Assembly: GCF_017565305.1 (NCBI RefSeq)
Contig: NZ_JAGEKP010000003.1
Location: 186,001-250,000 of the forward strand
Source: Leifsonia sp. TF02-11
GTDB lineage: Bacteria > Actinomycetota > Actinomycetes > Actinomycetales > Microbacteriaceae
DNA length: 64,000 bases
Direction: 5' to 3'
The notes under the pieces were generated by a model that was not told the DNA's origin, did not search any database, and saw only the letters and a list, made by a program, of their open reading frames with translations. The position numbers and the translations under genes were made by a program. Position 1 is the stretch's first letter. The number at the start of each line of letters is the position of its first letter. Positions 6,993 to 15,182 of the stretch are shown in pieces.

Positions 6993-8666
6993 TCATCGGG
7001 TGTGGTGGCGGCGCTCACGGTTGGCCGCGCCGAACACGGCCAGCGCACCGAGCAGCGCGAGCAGGGCACCGAGCGCGCCCAGAGTGAGCGCATCCGAACC
7101 TGTCGACGCCAGGGCGGTCGTCGCACCGGATGCGGTCAGCATCGTGGCACCTCCTGCGGACGCGACCGAGACGGTGCCCCCGGTGGACGGCCCGGTCGGG
7201 GTCGTCGGCGTGGTCGGGGTCGTCGGCGTGGTCGGTGTGGTCGGGGTCGTCGGTGTGGTCGGCCCGGTCGTCGAGCCGGTCGTGGTGCTGTCGCCGAGCA
7301 CGGCGATCGCGTCACCCGAGACCGTGATCGGCAGCGACAGCGCCACGGGCAGCTGCAGGCCGCCGAGGATGCTGCCGGTGCCGCTGGTGGTCGATCCCGT
7401 CGGCGTGGATCCGGTGCCGCCGGATCCGCCCGTTGGAACGGCCGCCGACGAGCCGCTGCTCGTCGCGTTGCCGAGCACGCTCACCGCGTCACCCGTCGCC
7501 GTGACCGGAACCGCGGCACCGATCGGGGCCTGAAGGCCGGACAGGATGCCGCCGGAACCGGAGGTCGACCCTGCGGAGCCCGCTGCGGCGGAAGGAACCG
7601 TCGCCGACGAGCCCGACGACGTCGCGTTCCCGAGAACGCTCACCGCGTCGCCCGACGCCGTGACCGGAAGCCCGGCCGAGACCGGAGCCTGAGCTCCGGA
7701 CAGGATGCCACCGGACCCCGACGTCGCCCCGCCCGAGCCGCTCGCAGCCGGGGTCGACGCCGCCGGCACAGCCGCCGACGAGCCCGACGACGTCGCGTTC
7801 CCGAGGACGCTCACCGCGTCACCCGACGCCGTGACCGGAAGCCCAGCCGAGACCGGGGCCTGAGCTCCGGACAGGATGCCACCGGACCCCGACGTCGTCC
7901 CACCCGAGCCGCTCGCAGCCGGGGTCGACGCCGCCGAAGTGGACTTGCTGCTCGTCGCGTCACCCAGCACGCTGATCGCGTTGCCCGACGCCGTCACCGG
8001 AGCCGCGACTCCGATCGGCGCCTGGAGCCCGGACAGAATGCCGGCGGCACCCGAGGTCGAAGCATCCGACGCCGAAGCCGGCGCACCGGTCGACGCCGCC
8101 GGCGCAGCCGTCGACGCACCCGACGAACCCGCGTCGCCCAGCACGCTGATCGCGTTGCCCGATGCCGTCACCGGAACCGAGACAGCGATCGGCGCCTGCG
8201 CCCCGGAGAGCACGCCGCCCGCTCCGCTGGTGGACGCGCCGCTGGTCGGTGCCGCTGAGGTCGGCGCAGCGCTCGGGGCACTGGCGGCCGTCGATCCGTT
8301 GGAACCCGCGTCGCCGACGGCGCTCACGGCGTTCCCCGTGACGGCGACGGGTACCGAGAGACTGACCAGCGCTTGATCCCCGGCGGCGACGCCGCCGAGC
8401 CCGCTGGTCGAGACGGAGACGGCCGGGGCGGGGGCGGGGGTCGTCGACGATGCGCCGGCCGAGCTCCCGTCGCCCACCAGGGCGATGCCGTTTCCTGCGA
8501 TCGTCACCGGTACGGTGATGCCGATGGCGGCCTGTCCTCCGGAGGCGACGCCCCCGGAACCGGTCGTGGATGGCGCTTCCGCGGCGTTCGCTGCCGCGGT
8601 GCCGGCGAGCCACAGCCCACCGACGCAGAGGGTGAACCACAACCCTCTGGAGACGTACTTGTTCAT
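6993..8666 (-). CDS. Chaplin-like repeat surface protein with LAxTG sorting signal
   Basis: The 557-residue precursor has a Sec signal peptide (residues 1-28, ending ANA-AEA) and then eight repeats built on GGxLSGxQxPxxxxxPVTxSGNAxSVLG, which resembles chaplin domains (the GNxVxVxG pattern). A Pro-Thr linker of repeated PTT follows. The C-terminus is a sortase signal: LASTG, a hydrophobic helix and an RERRHHTR tail. LAxTG suits actinobacterial class E sortases. It is probably anchored to peptidoglycan and forms a hydrophobic, beta-rich coat. The repeats lack the two cysteines of Streptomyces long chaplins. Internal repeats are close to identical in DNA (171-bp period). Confidence 0.8.
   Translation of the reverse strand: MNKYVSRGLWFTLCVGGLWLAGTAAANAAEAPSTTGSGGVASGGQAAIGITVPVTIAGNGIALVGDGSSAGASSTTPAPAPAVSVSTSGLGGVAAGDQALVSLSVPVAVTGNAVSAVGDAGSNGSTAASAPSAAPTSAAPTSGASTSGAGGVLSGAQAPIAVSVPVTASGNAISVLGDAGSSGASTAAPAASTGAPASASDASTSGAAGILSGLQAPIGVAAPVTASGNAISVLGDATSSKSTSAASTPAASGSGGTTSGSGGILSGAQAPVSAGLPVTASGDAVSVLGNATSSGSSAAVPAASTPAASGSGGATSGSGGILSGAQAPVSAGLPVTASGDAVSVLGNATSSGSSATVPSAAAGSAGSTSGSGGILSGLQAPIGAAVPVTATGDAVSVLGNATSSGSSAAVPTGGSGGTGSTPTGSTTSGTGSILGGLQLPVALSLPITVSGDAIAVLGDSTTTGSTTGPTTPTTPTTPTTPTTPTTPTTPTGPSTGGTVSVASAGGATMLTASGATTALASTGSDALTLGALGALLALLGALAVFGAANRERRHHTR
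7443..8617. repeat. Eight in-gene chaplin-like repeats, 57-codon period in the centre
   Basis: The region encodes eight copies of an about 34-residue core joined by Ala/Ser/Gly linkers. The two central copies (starting near 7621 and 7792 on the plus strand) are 171 bp apart and differ at only a few bases over about 100 bp, which indicates recent unit duplication or homogenisation. Confidence 0.8.
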
Positions 8667-8696
8667 CGTTCAGCCTTTCGAGTGAGTGTCTGCGAT

Positions 8697-8710
8697 CTCC
8701 CGGTCGGGAG
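8697..8710 (-). terminator. Hairpin between secreted-protein gene and chaplin-like gene
   Basis: CTCCCG-GT-CGGGAG forms a 6-bp stem. A second small hairpin (CTGCC-GGA-GGGCAG region near 8723-8737) lies next to it. No T-run follows, so it could be a weak terminator or a processing site within one transcript. Confidence 0.4.
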
Positions 8711-8749
8711 GTCGGGTCGCGTTCTGCCGGAGGGCAGAGGGCGACGCAC

Positions 8750-9694
8750 TCAGTCGGGGCTGATGTCGTGGTCGAAGAGCGGTGCAGCTGGCAGGTCGTC
8801 GCCGGAAGGCAGCGCGTCGCGGCCTCCCGGAATGGTCGAAGGGGTCGCCAAAGCGTCGCCGGAGACAGCAGGGGCCGACGCGGCGCCGCCGGACGAGCCG
8901 GCAGAAGAAGACGCGCCCAGAGAACCGGACGGCACGCCGGGCGACGGCGGGTCGGAGCCGCCAGGGGGCGCACCGCCCGGAGCAGGCGCCGAAGACGCGC
9001 CCGAACCGGGAGCGCCGCCGGCGATCGCCGGCGGGAAGAGCGCGAATCCGCTGGCTGCCCACACGGCCGCGTCGGGCGCGACAGCGGTGGTGACGAACGC
9101 CGCGGGCGACTCGGTGGACACCTGTCCGGGCGCGCCCGGCTCCACGGTCGGCGTGCCTCCGACCGGAGGCTGCGACGTGGCAGGCGCGAGCGGCTTCACC
9201 GCGGTGTCGAGCGCGGCCGACACGTTGGAGACGGTGCCGTCGGCCACCGCGGCGACCGGAGCCGTCAGGGATTCGACCGGAGTGGCGCCGAGGACGGCCC
9301 CCACGACCGGGAGCTGCGAGACCGGGGTCGCCGCCACGACCTTGTCGACTGTGGCGGCCACGGGTGTCACGACGGCCGCGACCGGGGTCGACTCGGCAAC
9401 GTGGTCGACGACCTGCGTGACCGGCTGGACCACCTGGGCCACTGTCGAGCGGACGGGCGCGGGCAGCGCGGGCGCGACCGCGGACGTGACCGCGTGCGCC
9501 GTTTCGCCGACACCGGTGGTGAGGTTCGACACGACCGAACCCAGCGGGTCAGGCGCGGGAGGCTCTGCGGCGTTCGCGGAGCCGCCGCCGAACAGCAGAC
9601 CGAGGACGGTGACTCCGCCGCCGAGGACAAGAGCGCCGATCAGAAGCCGCAGTGGAGTGAGGGAGGAGCGCCGCACCTCGGGCACATCCACCAC
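8750..9694 (-). CDS. Secreted Ala/Pro/Val-rich hypothetical protein, partner of the chaplin-like protein
   Basis: I do not recognise a family. The GTG start at 9694 was chosen because AGGGGG lies 7 bases upstream. An ATG at 9724 has no ribosome site and overlaps the previous gene by 26 bases. The 314-residue protein has a membrane/signal segment at about residues 11-42 ending SANAAEPP. A Val/Ala-rich amphipathic region with repeated VxxVVxPV motifs follows, then a low-complexity Gly/Pro/Ser tail. It has no cysteines and no sorting signal. Position and composition suggest an exported wall or matrix component expressed with the downstream chaplin-like gene. Confidence 0.65.
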   Translation of the reverse strand: MVDVPEVRRSSLTPLRLLIGALVLGGGVTVLGLLFGGGSANAAEPPAPDPLGSVVSNLTTGVGETAHAVTSAVAPALPAPVRSTVAQVVQPVTQVVDHVAESTPVAAVVTPVAATVDKVVAATPVSQLPVVGAVLGATPVESLTAPVAAVADGTVSNVSAALDTAVKPLAPATSQPPVGGTPTVEPGAPGQVSTESPAAFVTTAVAPDAAVWAASGFALFPPAIAGGAPGSGASSAPAPGGAPPGGSDPPSPGVPSGSLGASSSAGSSGGAASAPAVSGDALATPSTIPGGRDALPSGDDLPAAPLFDHDISPD

Positions 9695-9698
9695 ACGA

Positions 9699-10928
9699 TC
9701 ACCCCCTGATCGTCGGCCTTCCATTCGAGACAGTGGTGAGCGTACTCCTCTGTCTACCTTCTTGGAAGAGCCTGTTGCGCATTCGCGCCGCGATCAGGAT
9801 CACGACGAGCGCGGCGACCGTCATCGCAGCCCCGACCCAGAGCGGGGAGGCGTAGCCCAGCCCCGCCGCGATGGTGAGTCCGCCGAGCCAGGCGCCGAGC
9901 GCGTTGCCGACGTTGAACGCGGCGATGTTCGCCCCCGAGGCAAGCGTGGGTGCGTCTTCGGCCGAGCGGAGCACGCGGAGTTGCAGTGCCGGTACCGTCG
10001 CGAACCCGGCGGCGCCCATCAGCATGAGTGCGATCACGGCTCCGACCGGCAGTGGGGCGACGACGGCGAAGAGTCCGAGGATGACGGCGAGCGCCGAGAG
10101 CACGACCGTCAGCGTGCCGTCGATCGAACGGTCGGCGAACCGGCCGCCGACCGCGTTGCCGACGAAGAGCCCGACACCGAAGAGGATGAGCAGCCACGGA
10201 ACGGCCGCGGCCGGGAAGCCGGACAGGCCGGTCAGCGTGTAGGCGATGTAGGTGAACGCGCCGAACATCCCACCGAATCCGAGCACTGTCGCGGCGAGCG
10301 AGAGCCACAGCTGCGTGGAACGGAACGCCCGCAGTTCGCCGCGCAGCCCACCGCCCGCGCCGGCGCCGTCGGCGGCCTGTCCCGCCGAGCGCGGCACCAG
10401 GACGGCGAGTCCCACGAGGGCGATCACGCCGATCGCCGTGATGGCCCAGAACGTCGAGCGCCAGCCGAACTGCTGCCCGAGCAGGGTGCCGAATGGAACG
10501 CCCAGGACGTTCGCCGCGGTCAGCCCGGTGAACATGATCGCGATGGCGCGCGCCTTCTTGTCCGGCTCGACCATCCCCGCCGCCACCACGGACCCGATGC
10601 CGAAGAACGCGCCGTGGCAGAGTGCCGCGACGATCCGTCCGGCGAGCATGGTCGGGTAGTCGGTCGCGACGGCCGACAGCGCGTTGCCGATGATGAAGAG
10701 CACCATCAGTCCGAGCAGGACGGTCTTGCGCGGCAGCCGCGTGACGGCCGCCGTCAGGCCGACCGCACCGATCGCGACGGCGAGCGCGTAGCCGGAGATG
10801 AGCCATCCGGCCGCGGCGGCATCGACGTGGAAGTCGGCGCCGACCTCGGGAAGGAGTCCGGCGATCACGAACTCGGTGAGGCCGATGCCGAATCCGCCGA
10901 GAGCGAGGGCGATGAGTCCGACGGGCAT
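9699..10928 (-). CDS. MFS drug/arabinose-type efflux transporter
   Basis: The 409-residue protein has twelve predicted membrane segments and belongs to the AraJ/Cml-like DHA1 family: it opens LIALALGGFGIGLTEFVIAGLLPEVGADFHV and has the RLPRKTVL loop 2-3 motif. It exports small hydrophobic compounds or sugars by proton antiport. The ATG at 10928 has AGGAG upstream. It is divergent from a MarR gene with a perfect inverted repeat between them, so drug-inducible control by that regulator is likely. Confidence 0.85.
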   Translation of the reverse strand: MPVGLIALALGGFGIGLTEFVIAGLLPEVGADFHVDAAAAGWLISGYALAVAIGAVGLTAAVTRLPRKTVLLGLMVLFIIGNALSAVATDYPTMLAGRIVAALCHGAFFGIGSVVAAGMVEPDKKARAIAIMFTGLTAANVLGVPFGTLLGQQFGWRSTFWAITAIGVIALVGLAVLVPRSAGQAADGAGAGGGLRGELRAFRSTQLWLSLAATVLGFGGMFGAFTYIAYTLTGLSGFPAAAVPWLLILFGVGLFVGNAVGGRFADRSIDGTLTVVLSALAVILGLFAVVAPLPVGAVIALMLMGAAGFATVPALQLRVLRSAEDAPTLASGANIAAFNVGNALGAWLGGLTIAAGLGYASPLWVGAAMTVAALVVILIAARMRNRLFQEGRQRSTLTTVSNGRPTIRG

Positions 10929-11001
10929 GGGAACTCCTGGGAATGTCGAGGGTGGTGGAGACGAACGCGTACCATAGTTACTTGCAGACGCGTCATAAAT
11001 A

Positions 11002-11028
11002 GTTGCACATGCAATTATCTTGTGCAAC
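11002..11028. promoter_or_regulatory. MarR operator candidate between MFS and marR
   Basis: Perfect arms GTTGCACA (11002-11009) and TGTGCAAC (11021-11028) are separated by 11 bases that contain a further TGCAATTAT half-site. The position in the AT-rich divergent gap fits autoregulation by the adjacent MarR protein. Confidence 0.65.
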
Positions 11029-11060
11029 CCCGCGTCTGCCACCGACAGTGAGGAGACCCC

Positions 11061-11519
11061 GTGGGCATCGCCGACGACGCCGTCGAAGTGCGCGCACAGG
11101 GCTGGCGAACGCTCGCCGCCCTCCACAACTTCATCGAGAACGAACTGGAGCGGGCGCTCTCCCGCGAGGCCGGCCTCTCGGTGGTCGAGTACACCGTGCT
11201 CGACGCCCTCAGCAGACAGGACGGCTGGCACATGCGCATGCAGCAGCTCGCGCGGGCCAGCGCGCTCAGCCCCTCCGCCACCACCCGCTTGGTCAACAGG
11301 CTCGAGGAGCGCGGCCTGCTCACCCGCGTCGACTGCCTCGACGACAGGCGCGGCATCTACACCGAGCTCACCGCCGGCGGTCACCGGCTGCTCGACACGG
11401 CGCGCCCGGTGCACGACGGCGCTCTGGAGGCGGCCCTGCAGGAGGCGCACAGCATCCCCGAGCTCGCGCCGCTGCTCGACGCCCTTCCGCAATTGGCACT
11501 GGCCGGGGCGGCCGGCTAG
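11061..11519 (+). CDS. MarR-family transcriptional regulator
   Basis: The 152-residue protein has the MarR winged helix: dimer helix at about residues 5-35, recognition region MQQLARASALSPSATTRLVNRLEERGLL, and wing residues DCLDDRRGIYTELT with the conserved DxR. The GTG start at 11061 lies behind GAGGAGACC. It is divergent from the MFS gene and probably represses it until a ligand binds. Confidence 0.9.
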   Translation: MGIADDAVEVRAQGWRTLAALHNFIENELERALSREAGLSVVEYTVLDALSRQDGWHMRMQQLARASALSPSATTRLVNRLEERGLLTRVDCLDDRRGIYTELTAGGHRLLDTARPVHDGALEAALQEAHSIPELAPLLDALPQLALAGAAG

Positions 11520-11580
11520 CGACCTCACGCGCAGAGCGGCGCCGAACTGTCAAGTCTGGTGGGCCCGCGCACGCAGGGCG

Positions 11581-11586
11581 TATAAC
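11581..11586 (+). promoter_or_regulatory. -10 box for a leaderless SnoaL-like gene
   Basis: TATAAC lies 7 bases before the ATG at 11594. No ribosome site is present, so the mRNA probably begins at the start codon. Confidence 0.5.
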
Positions 11587-11593
11587 GGGGTTC

Positions 11594-11947
11594 ATGGCCG
11601 ACGCGATCACGACCTGGATCGACCGCTACCGCACCGCGTGGGAGTCCAACGACCCCGACGACATCCGTGCACTCTTCACCGAAGACGCGAGCTATCGCAC
11701 CGAGCCGTTCGCGGAGCCGTGGGACGGCCACCTCGAGATCGTCGAGGGCTGGCTGGACGCGCAGGACGACCCGGGGTCGGTCGACTTCGAGTGGCGGCTG
11801 CTCGGTCAGGACGGAGCGCAATACTTCGTCGAGGGCGTCACCGATTACCACGACGGCCCGACCTACTCGAACCTGTGGGTGATCCGCCTGGCCGCCGACG
11901 GGCGAGCCGAGGAGTTCACCGAGTGGTGGATGGAGCAGGAGGCCTGA
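11594..11947 (+). CDS. SnoaL/NTF2-like small protein
   Basis: The 117-residue protein has the cystatin-like NTF2 fold: an N-terminal helix pair (WIDRYRTAWESNDPDDIRALFTEDASYRTEPF) and curved-sheet strands (YSNLWVIRL and AEEFTEWWMEQEA). Members are small enzymes or binding proteins, so no substrate can be assigned. It is monocistronic and probably leaderless. Confidence 0.75.
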   Translation: MADAITTWIDRYRTAWESNDPDDIRALFTEDASYRTEPFAEPWDGHLEIVEGWLDAQDDPGSVDFEWRLLGQDGAQYFVEGVTDYHDGPTYSNLWVIRLAADGRAEEFTEWWMEQEA

Positions 11948-11959
11948 GCGCCTCCCGTT

Positions 11960-12337
11960 TCAGAAGAGACCTCCCAGCCACAGCCCCAGGCCGGCCGCGG
12001 CGAGCGCGAGCAGGAGCATCCCGACGCCGTTGACGAACGCAGCACGGTACCGTCGCTGCTGCGCCAGCCGAACCGTCTCGTAGCTGGCCGTGCTGAACGT
12101 GGTGTAGCCGCCGAGGAATCCGGTGCCGAGGATCGCCCTCCACTCGGGCGGGAGACCGTGGGCCGCCGCGAGCCCGGTCACCAGACCCAGCAGGAACGAT
12201 CCGGTCACGTTGATCACCGTCGTGCCGAACGGGAACCCGATCCGGAAGCGTGCGCGCAGCACGCCGTCGAGCACCAGTCTCGAGACCGCGCCGAGGCCGC
12301 CGGCGACCGCGACGGCGAGCGCGAGCAGGGGCGTCAC
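11960..12337 (-). CDS. crcB: Fluoride channel CrcB/Fluc, second subunit
   Basis: The 125-residue, four-helix membrane protein has Fluc signatures GGLGAVSRLVLDG, FPFGTTVINVTGSFLLG (pore Asn) and GFLGGYTTFSTASYE (the GGxTTFS break that binds Na+). Fluc channels export fluoride as dual-topology dimers. Two tandem crcB genes overlapping by 4 bases (GTGA) point to an obligate heterodimer, as in many Gram-positive bacteria. Confidence 0.92.
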   Translation of the reverse strand: MTPLLALAVAVAGGLGAVSRLVLDGVLRARFRIGFPFGTTVINVTGSFLLGLVTGLAAAHGLPPEWRAILGTGFLGGYTTFSTASYETVRLAQQRRYRAAFVNGVGMLLLALAAAGLGLWLGGLF

Positions 12338-12771
12338 CGGCGGGCTCCCCCGCGCCGCGCGATCGCGGCAGCCGCGGCGATGCCGGCGACGGAGGCGAGC
12401 GCGCCGATCACAATGGTGGCCGCTGCATAGCCGATACCCGACACCGGGGCGTTGGCGACGAACAGCCCGTCCGTGTCGACCGCGAACGAGCTGTAGGTCG
12501 TGTAGCCGCCGAGGATGCCCGTTCCCGCGAACAGGCGCAGGTCGCGCCGACGCCCCGCGTCCGGCCCGCGGAGGGCGAGGGCCTCCAGCAGCCAGCCGAG
12601 CACGAACGCTCCCGTCACGTTGATGACGAGGGTGATCAGCGGGACGCCCCCGACCGTCGGTACGGCGGCGGACAGCAGGTAGCGCACGGTGGTGCCGATC
12701 GCACCGCCGACGAAGACGAGCAGCACGGACCGCCAGTGCAGATGCACGGGCAATGGAGTTCTCGCGGACAC
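12334..12771 (-). CDS. crcB: Fluoride channel CrcB/Fluc, first subunit
   Basis: The 145-residue partner has LVFVGGAIGTTVRYLLSA, PLITLVINVTGAFVLGWL and GTGILGGYTTYSSFAVD, the same three Fluc motifs. The GTG at 12771 was chosen over a TTG at 12789 because AGGGTGG is 7 bases upstream. It is followed directly by the second crcB. I see no fluoride riboswitch in the 96 bases upstream. Confidence 0.9.
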   Translation of the reverse strand: MSARTPLPVHLHWRSVLLVFVGGAIGTTVRYLLSAAVPTVGGVPLITLVINVTGAFVLGWLLEALALRGPDAGRRRDLRLFAGTGILGGYTTYSSFAVDTDGLFVANAPVSGIGYAAATIVIGALASVAGIAAAAAIARRGGARR

Positions 12772-12867
12772 GCGGCATCCACCCTTCAATGATGAAGCGC
12801 AGGAACTATCAGCGACCGTCGCGGTTCGGGCACGCGTGCCCCGGCGAGATCCATCGCCGCTGGACCA

Positions 12868-13392
12868 CTATACCGGCGGGTCCTCCCAGGGCAGCGCCTG
12901 GGACCCGCTGACCGGCGCCAGGGGCACGACGATGATGGGCCGGTGCTGCCGGTGGGCGAGGTGGACCGCGACGGACCCGTTGAAGAACTCGCGGAGGCTG
13001 CCGCGGAGTCCCGCCTCGCGCGTTCCGACCACGATGTAGCGCGCGTCCATCTCGTCGGCGAGACGCGCGAGTGCCCACGCGGGGTCACCCGCGAGCTGCT
13101 TCAGCGTGTAGGGAACGCCGCGACCGTCCATCACCTCGCGGATGTCGGACTCGAGCTCGGGGTCGAACGTCTCCTCGTCCACTTCGGGGAGGTCGGGGTC
13201 GTACGGCAGGGCCACAACCGTGCCGTCCACGTAGCTCGAGACCAGGTAGCGGTTGGGATCGACGTTCGCGCAGACCAGCGGCACATCGAGATCGTCGGCC
13301 AGCCGGGCCGCCTGGTCGAGCACCGCGGTGGGCTGGCCGGGCACGACCGCCACGAGGACGCCGCCCGAGCCGGTGCTGCCGTTGCCGCTCAT
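12868..13392 (-). CDS. Universal stress protein A family, ATP-binding type
   Basis: The 174-residue protein has a single USP domain with GGVLVAVVPGQPTAVLDQA at the N-terminus and the ATP-binding G-2x-G-9x-G(S/T) motif in VGTREAGLRGSLREFFNGSVAVHLA, then RPIIVVPL. It acts in the cytoplasm in stress survival. An insertion of about 40 acidic residues (PYDPDLPEVDEETFDPELES) sits in the usual variable loop. The ATG at 13392 is preferred over an upstream ATG whose ribosome site would be too close. Confidence 0.85.
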   Translation of the reverse strand: MSGNGSTGSGGVLVAVVPGQPTAVLDQAARLADDLDVPLVCANVDPNRYLVSSYVDGTVVALPYDPDLPEVDEETFDPELESDIREVMDGRGVPYTLKQLAGDPAWALARLADEMDARYIVVGTREAGLRGSLREFFNGSVAVHLAHRQHRPIIVVPLAPVSGSQALPWEDPPV

Positions 13393-13493
13393 GCCCCTAG
13401 TGTGCACCATCCCCTGCTGCGCATGATGGTCCTCCCTTGGCTCGTCACCACCGGTGGGGTACGTTCGAACCCGAAAGCCAGGGAGGCCACGGA

Positions 13494-13925
13494 ATGAGCG
13501 AACACAAGACCGCGCTCCCCCGCGAGCGCCGCCGGACCACGCGCGGACTGCGGCCGCTGCCACAGCTGACGCGCGACGCGACCGCCCAGCTCAAGCACCT
13601 CCTGACCGCAGAGTTCGCACTGTTCAAAGCAGAGATGGCGGCGAAGGCGAAGGCCGCGGGCATCGGCGCCGGCCTGCTCGTGGGCGCCCTCGTGCTCGTG
13701 TTCTTCGCGCTGGGCGTGCTCGTGACGGCGGCCGTCTTCGCGTTCAGCCTGATCGTGCCCGGCTGGCTGGCCGCGCTCATCGTCGCGGGCATCCTCATCG
13801 TCGTGGCGATCGTCCTCGCGCTCGTCGGACGCGCGATGCTCAAGCGGGGAGTACCTCCGGTCCCCGACGATCTCGGGCCGGAGCTGAAAGCCGATGCGCA
13901 GGCACTGCGAGGGGAGCAGCCGTGA
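13494..13925 (+). CDS. Actinobacterial holin-X/phage-holin-like membrane protein
   Basis: The 143-residue protein has a basic N-terminus, an amphipathic helix (LLTAEFALFKAEMAAKAKAAG) and two long membrane helices (about residues 53-83 and 88-112), the layout of the Phage_holin_3_6 family. Despite the name these are chromosomal, usually with a DUF3618 gene as here. GGGAGG precedes the ATG. Its stop overlaps the next start. Confidence 0.82.
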   Translation: MSEHKTALPRERRRTTRGLRPLPQLTRDATAQLKHLLTAEFALFKAEMAAKAKAAGIGAGLLVGALVLVFFALGVLVTAAVFAFSLIVPGWLAALIVAGILIVVAIVLALVGRAMLKRGVPPVPDDLGPELKADAQALRGEQP

Positions 13926-14125
13926 GCGGCAAAGGGATGAACACGCTCAAGCTCGAGCTGGAGCAGACGCGCGACGAGCTGGCGACGACGCTCGACGACA
14001 TCTTCGCGACCTTCAACCCGCTCGTGCAGATCCGTTCGCACCCGGTCGTATCGGCCGCCGTGTTCCTCGCCGTCGTAGGAGGTGCGGCCGCCCTCGTGGC
14101 GCGAGGACTCTCGCGTGGCCGCTGA
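13922..14125 (+). CDS. DUF3618 small membrane protein
   Basis: The 67-residue protein has the DUF3618 signature ELEQTRDELATTLDDIFATFNPLVQIR and one C-terminal membrane helix (VVSAAVFLAVVGGAAALVARGL). Its GTG start overlaps the holin-like gene by 4 bases and its end overlaps the BrkB gene by 11. Its function is unknown; co-occurrence suggests it works with both neighbours in the membrane. Confidence 0.85.
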   Translation: MSGKGMNTLKLELEQTRDELATTLDDIFATFNPLVQIRSHPVVSAAVFLAVVGGAAALVARGLSRGR

Positions 14126-15095
14126 CATCTCCTGGCGACGCCTTCCCTGGGGATACATCCTCAAGCGAACCCTGCGCAGTTTCGGCCGGCACGCCTGCAC
14201 GGACCTCGCCGCCGGCCTCACCTACTTCGGCGTGCTCTCACTGTTCCCGGCGATGATCGCGCTGGTCAGCATCCTGGGGCTGGTGGGCCAGAGCCAGGCC
14301 GGCATCGATGCGCTCTTCGGGATGGTGGACGAGCTGGCGCCCGGAATGCTGACCGTGGTCAAGCAGCCGATCGAGAGCCTTGCGTCGTCGCCGGCGACCG
14401 GCTGGGCGCTCGTGATCGGCGTCGTGGGCGCGATCTGGTCGGCATCCGGCTACGTGGGCGGGTTCGGCCGCGCTCTCAACCGGATCTACGGCGTGCAGGA
14501 GGGTCGGAGCGCGTTCGCCCTGCGCCCCGTCCAGCTCGGGGTCACGCTGGCGTCGCTCGTACTGATCGCCGTGGTGGCTGTGCTCCTGGTGGTGTCCGGA
14601 CCGATCGCGGAGGCCCTCGGCAACGCTCTCGGCCTGGGAGAGGCGGCGAAGACCGCATGGTCGATCCTCCGCTGGCCCGTGGTCGTCGTGGCGCTGGTCC
14701 TCCTGGTCGCCCTGCTCTACTCGGCGACCCCGAACGTGCGCCAACCGCGGTTCCGCTGGCTGACGCCCGGCGCCGTCGTGGCGATCGTCGTGCTGGGGAT
14801 CGCGTCGACACTGTTCGCGTTCTACGTGGCGAACTTCGGCAGCTACGACAAGACCTATGGCACCCTGGCCGGGATCATCGTCTTCCTGCTGTGGATCTGG
14901 ATCGCGAACGTCGCGCTCCTCCTCGGCGCCGAGCTCGACTCGGAGATCGCGAGGGCGCGCGACCTGGTACGCGGCGCCCGCGTCGAGGAGGGCAGGGTGC
15001 TTCCACTCAAGTCCGAGAAGGCGATCGAGAAGGCGAAAGATGCCGACGCGGCAGACGTCCTGGCGGCGCGCGCGATCCGGCGGCGGTTCCGGTAA
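14115..15095 (+). CDS. YihY/BrkB-family inner membrane protein
   Basis: The 326-residue protein has six predicted membrane helices. Family features are ACTDLAAGLTYFGVLSLFPAMIALVSILG at the first helix, SASGYVGGFGRALNRIYGV in the middle and a GSYDKTYGTLAGIIVFLLWIWIANVALLLGAELDSEI block at the end. The role is unknown; early names (BrkB, RNase BN) were not upheld. The GTG at 14115 with GAGGA upstream gives an 11-base overlap with the DUF3618 gene. Confidence 0.88.
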   Translation: MAADISWRRLPWGYILKRTLRSFGRHACTDLAAGLTYFGVLSLFPAMIALVSILGLVGQSQAGIDALFGMVDELAPGMLTVVKQPIESLASSPATGWALVIGVVGAIWSASGYVGGFGRALNRIYGVQEGRSAFALRPVQLGVTLASLVLIAVVAVLLVVSGPIAEALGNALGLGEAAKTAWSILRWPVVVVALVLLVALLYSATPNVRQPRFRWLTPGAVVAIVVLGIASTLFAFYVANFGSYDKTYGTLAGIIVFLLWIWIANVALLLGAELDSEIARARDLVRGARVEEGRVLPLKSEKAIEKAKDADAADVLAARAIRRRFR

Positions 15096-15182
15096 GGGTG
15101 TCCGCGTCTGCACCCAGGCAGGCGACAGGCACGGACAGGAGGGTGCTGTGATCCTCGTGCACCATCCCTGTCCGGTCACGGA

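Noticed and set aside
7195-7262. GTCGGCGTG-type microsatellite as an intergenic repeat
   Set aside because: It encodes the Pro-Thr linker of the chaplin-like protein on the minus strand and stays in frame.
7443-8617. Possible CRISPR array because of regular repeats
   Set aside because: Repeats lie in one open frame, differ by synonymous and conservative changes and have no unique spacers or cas genes.
9694-9724. ATG at 9724 as start of the secreted protein
   Set aside because: It has no ribosome site and overlaps the transporter gene, whereas GTG 9694 has AGGGGG at 7 bases.
12772-12867. Fluoride riboswitch upstream of the crcB pair
   Set aside because: The 96 bases do not show the conserved pseudoknot sequence pattern that I would expect, so I do not call it.
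13494-13925. Holin-like protein as sign of a prophage
   Set aside because: It sits with DUF3618 and BrkB genes, a chromosomal arrangement; no integrase, structural phage genes or attachment sites are visible.
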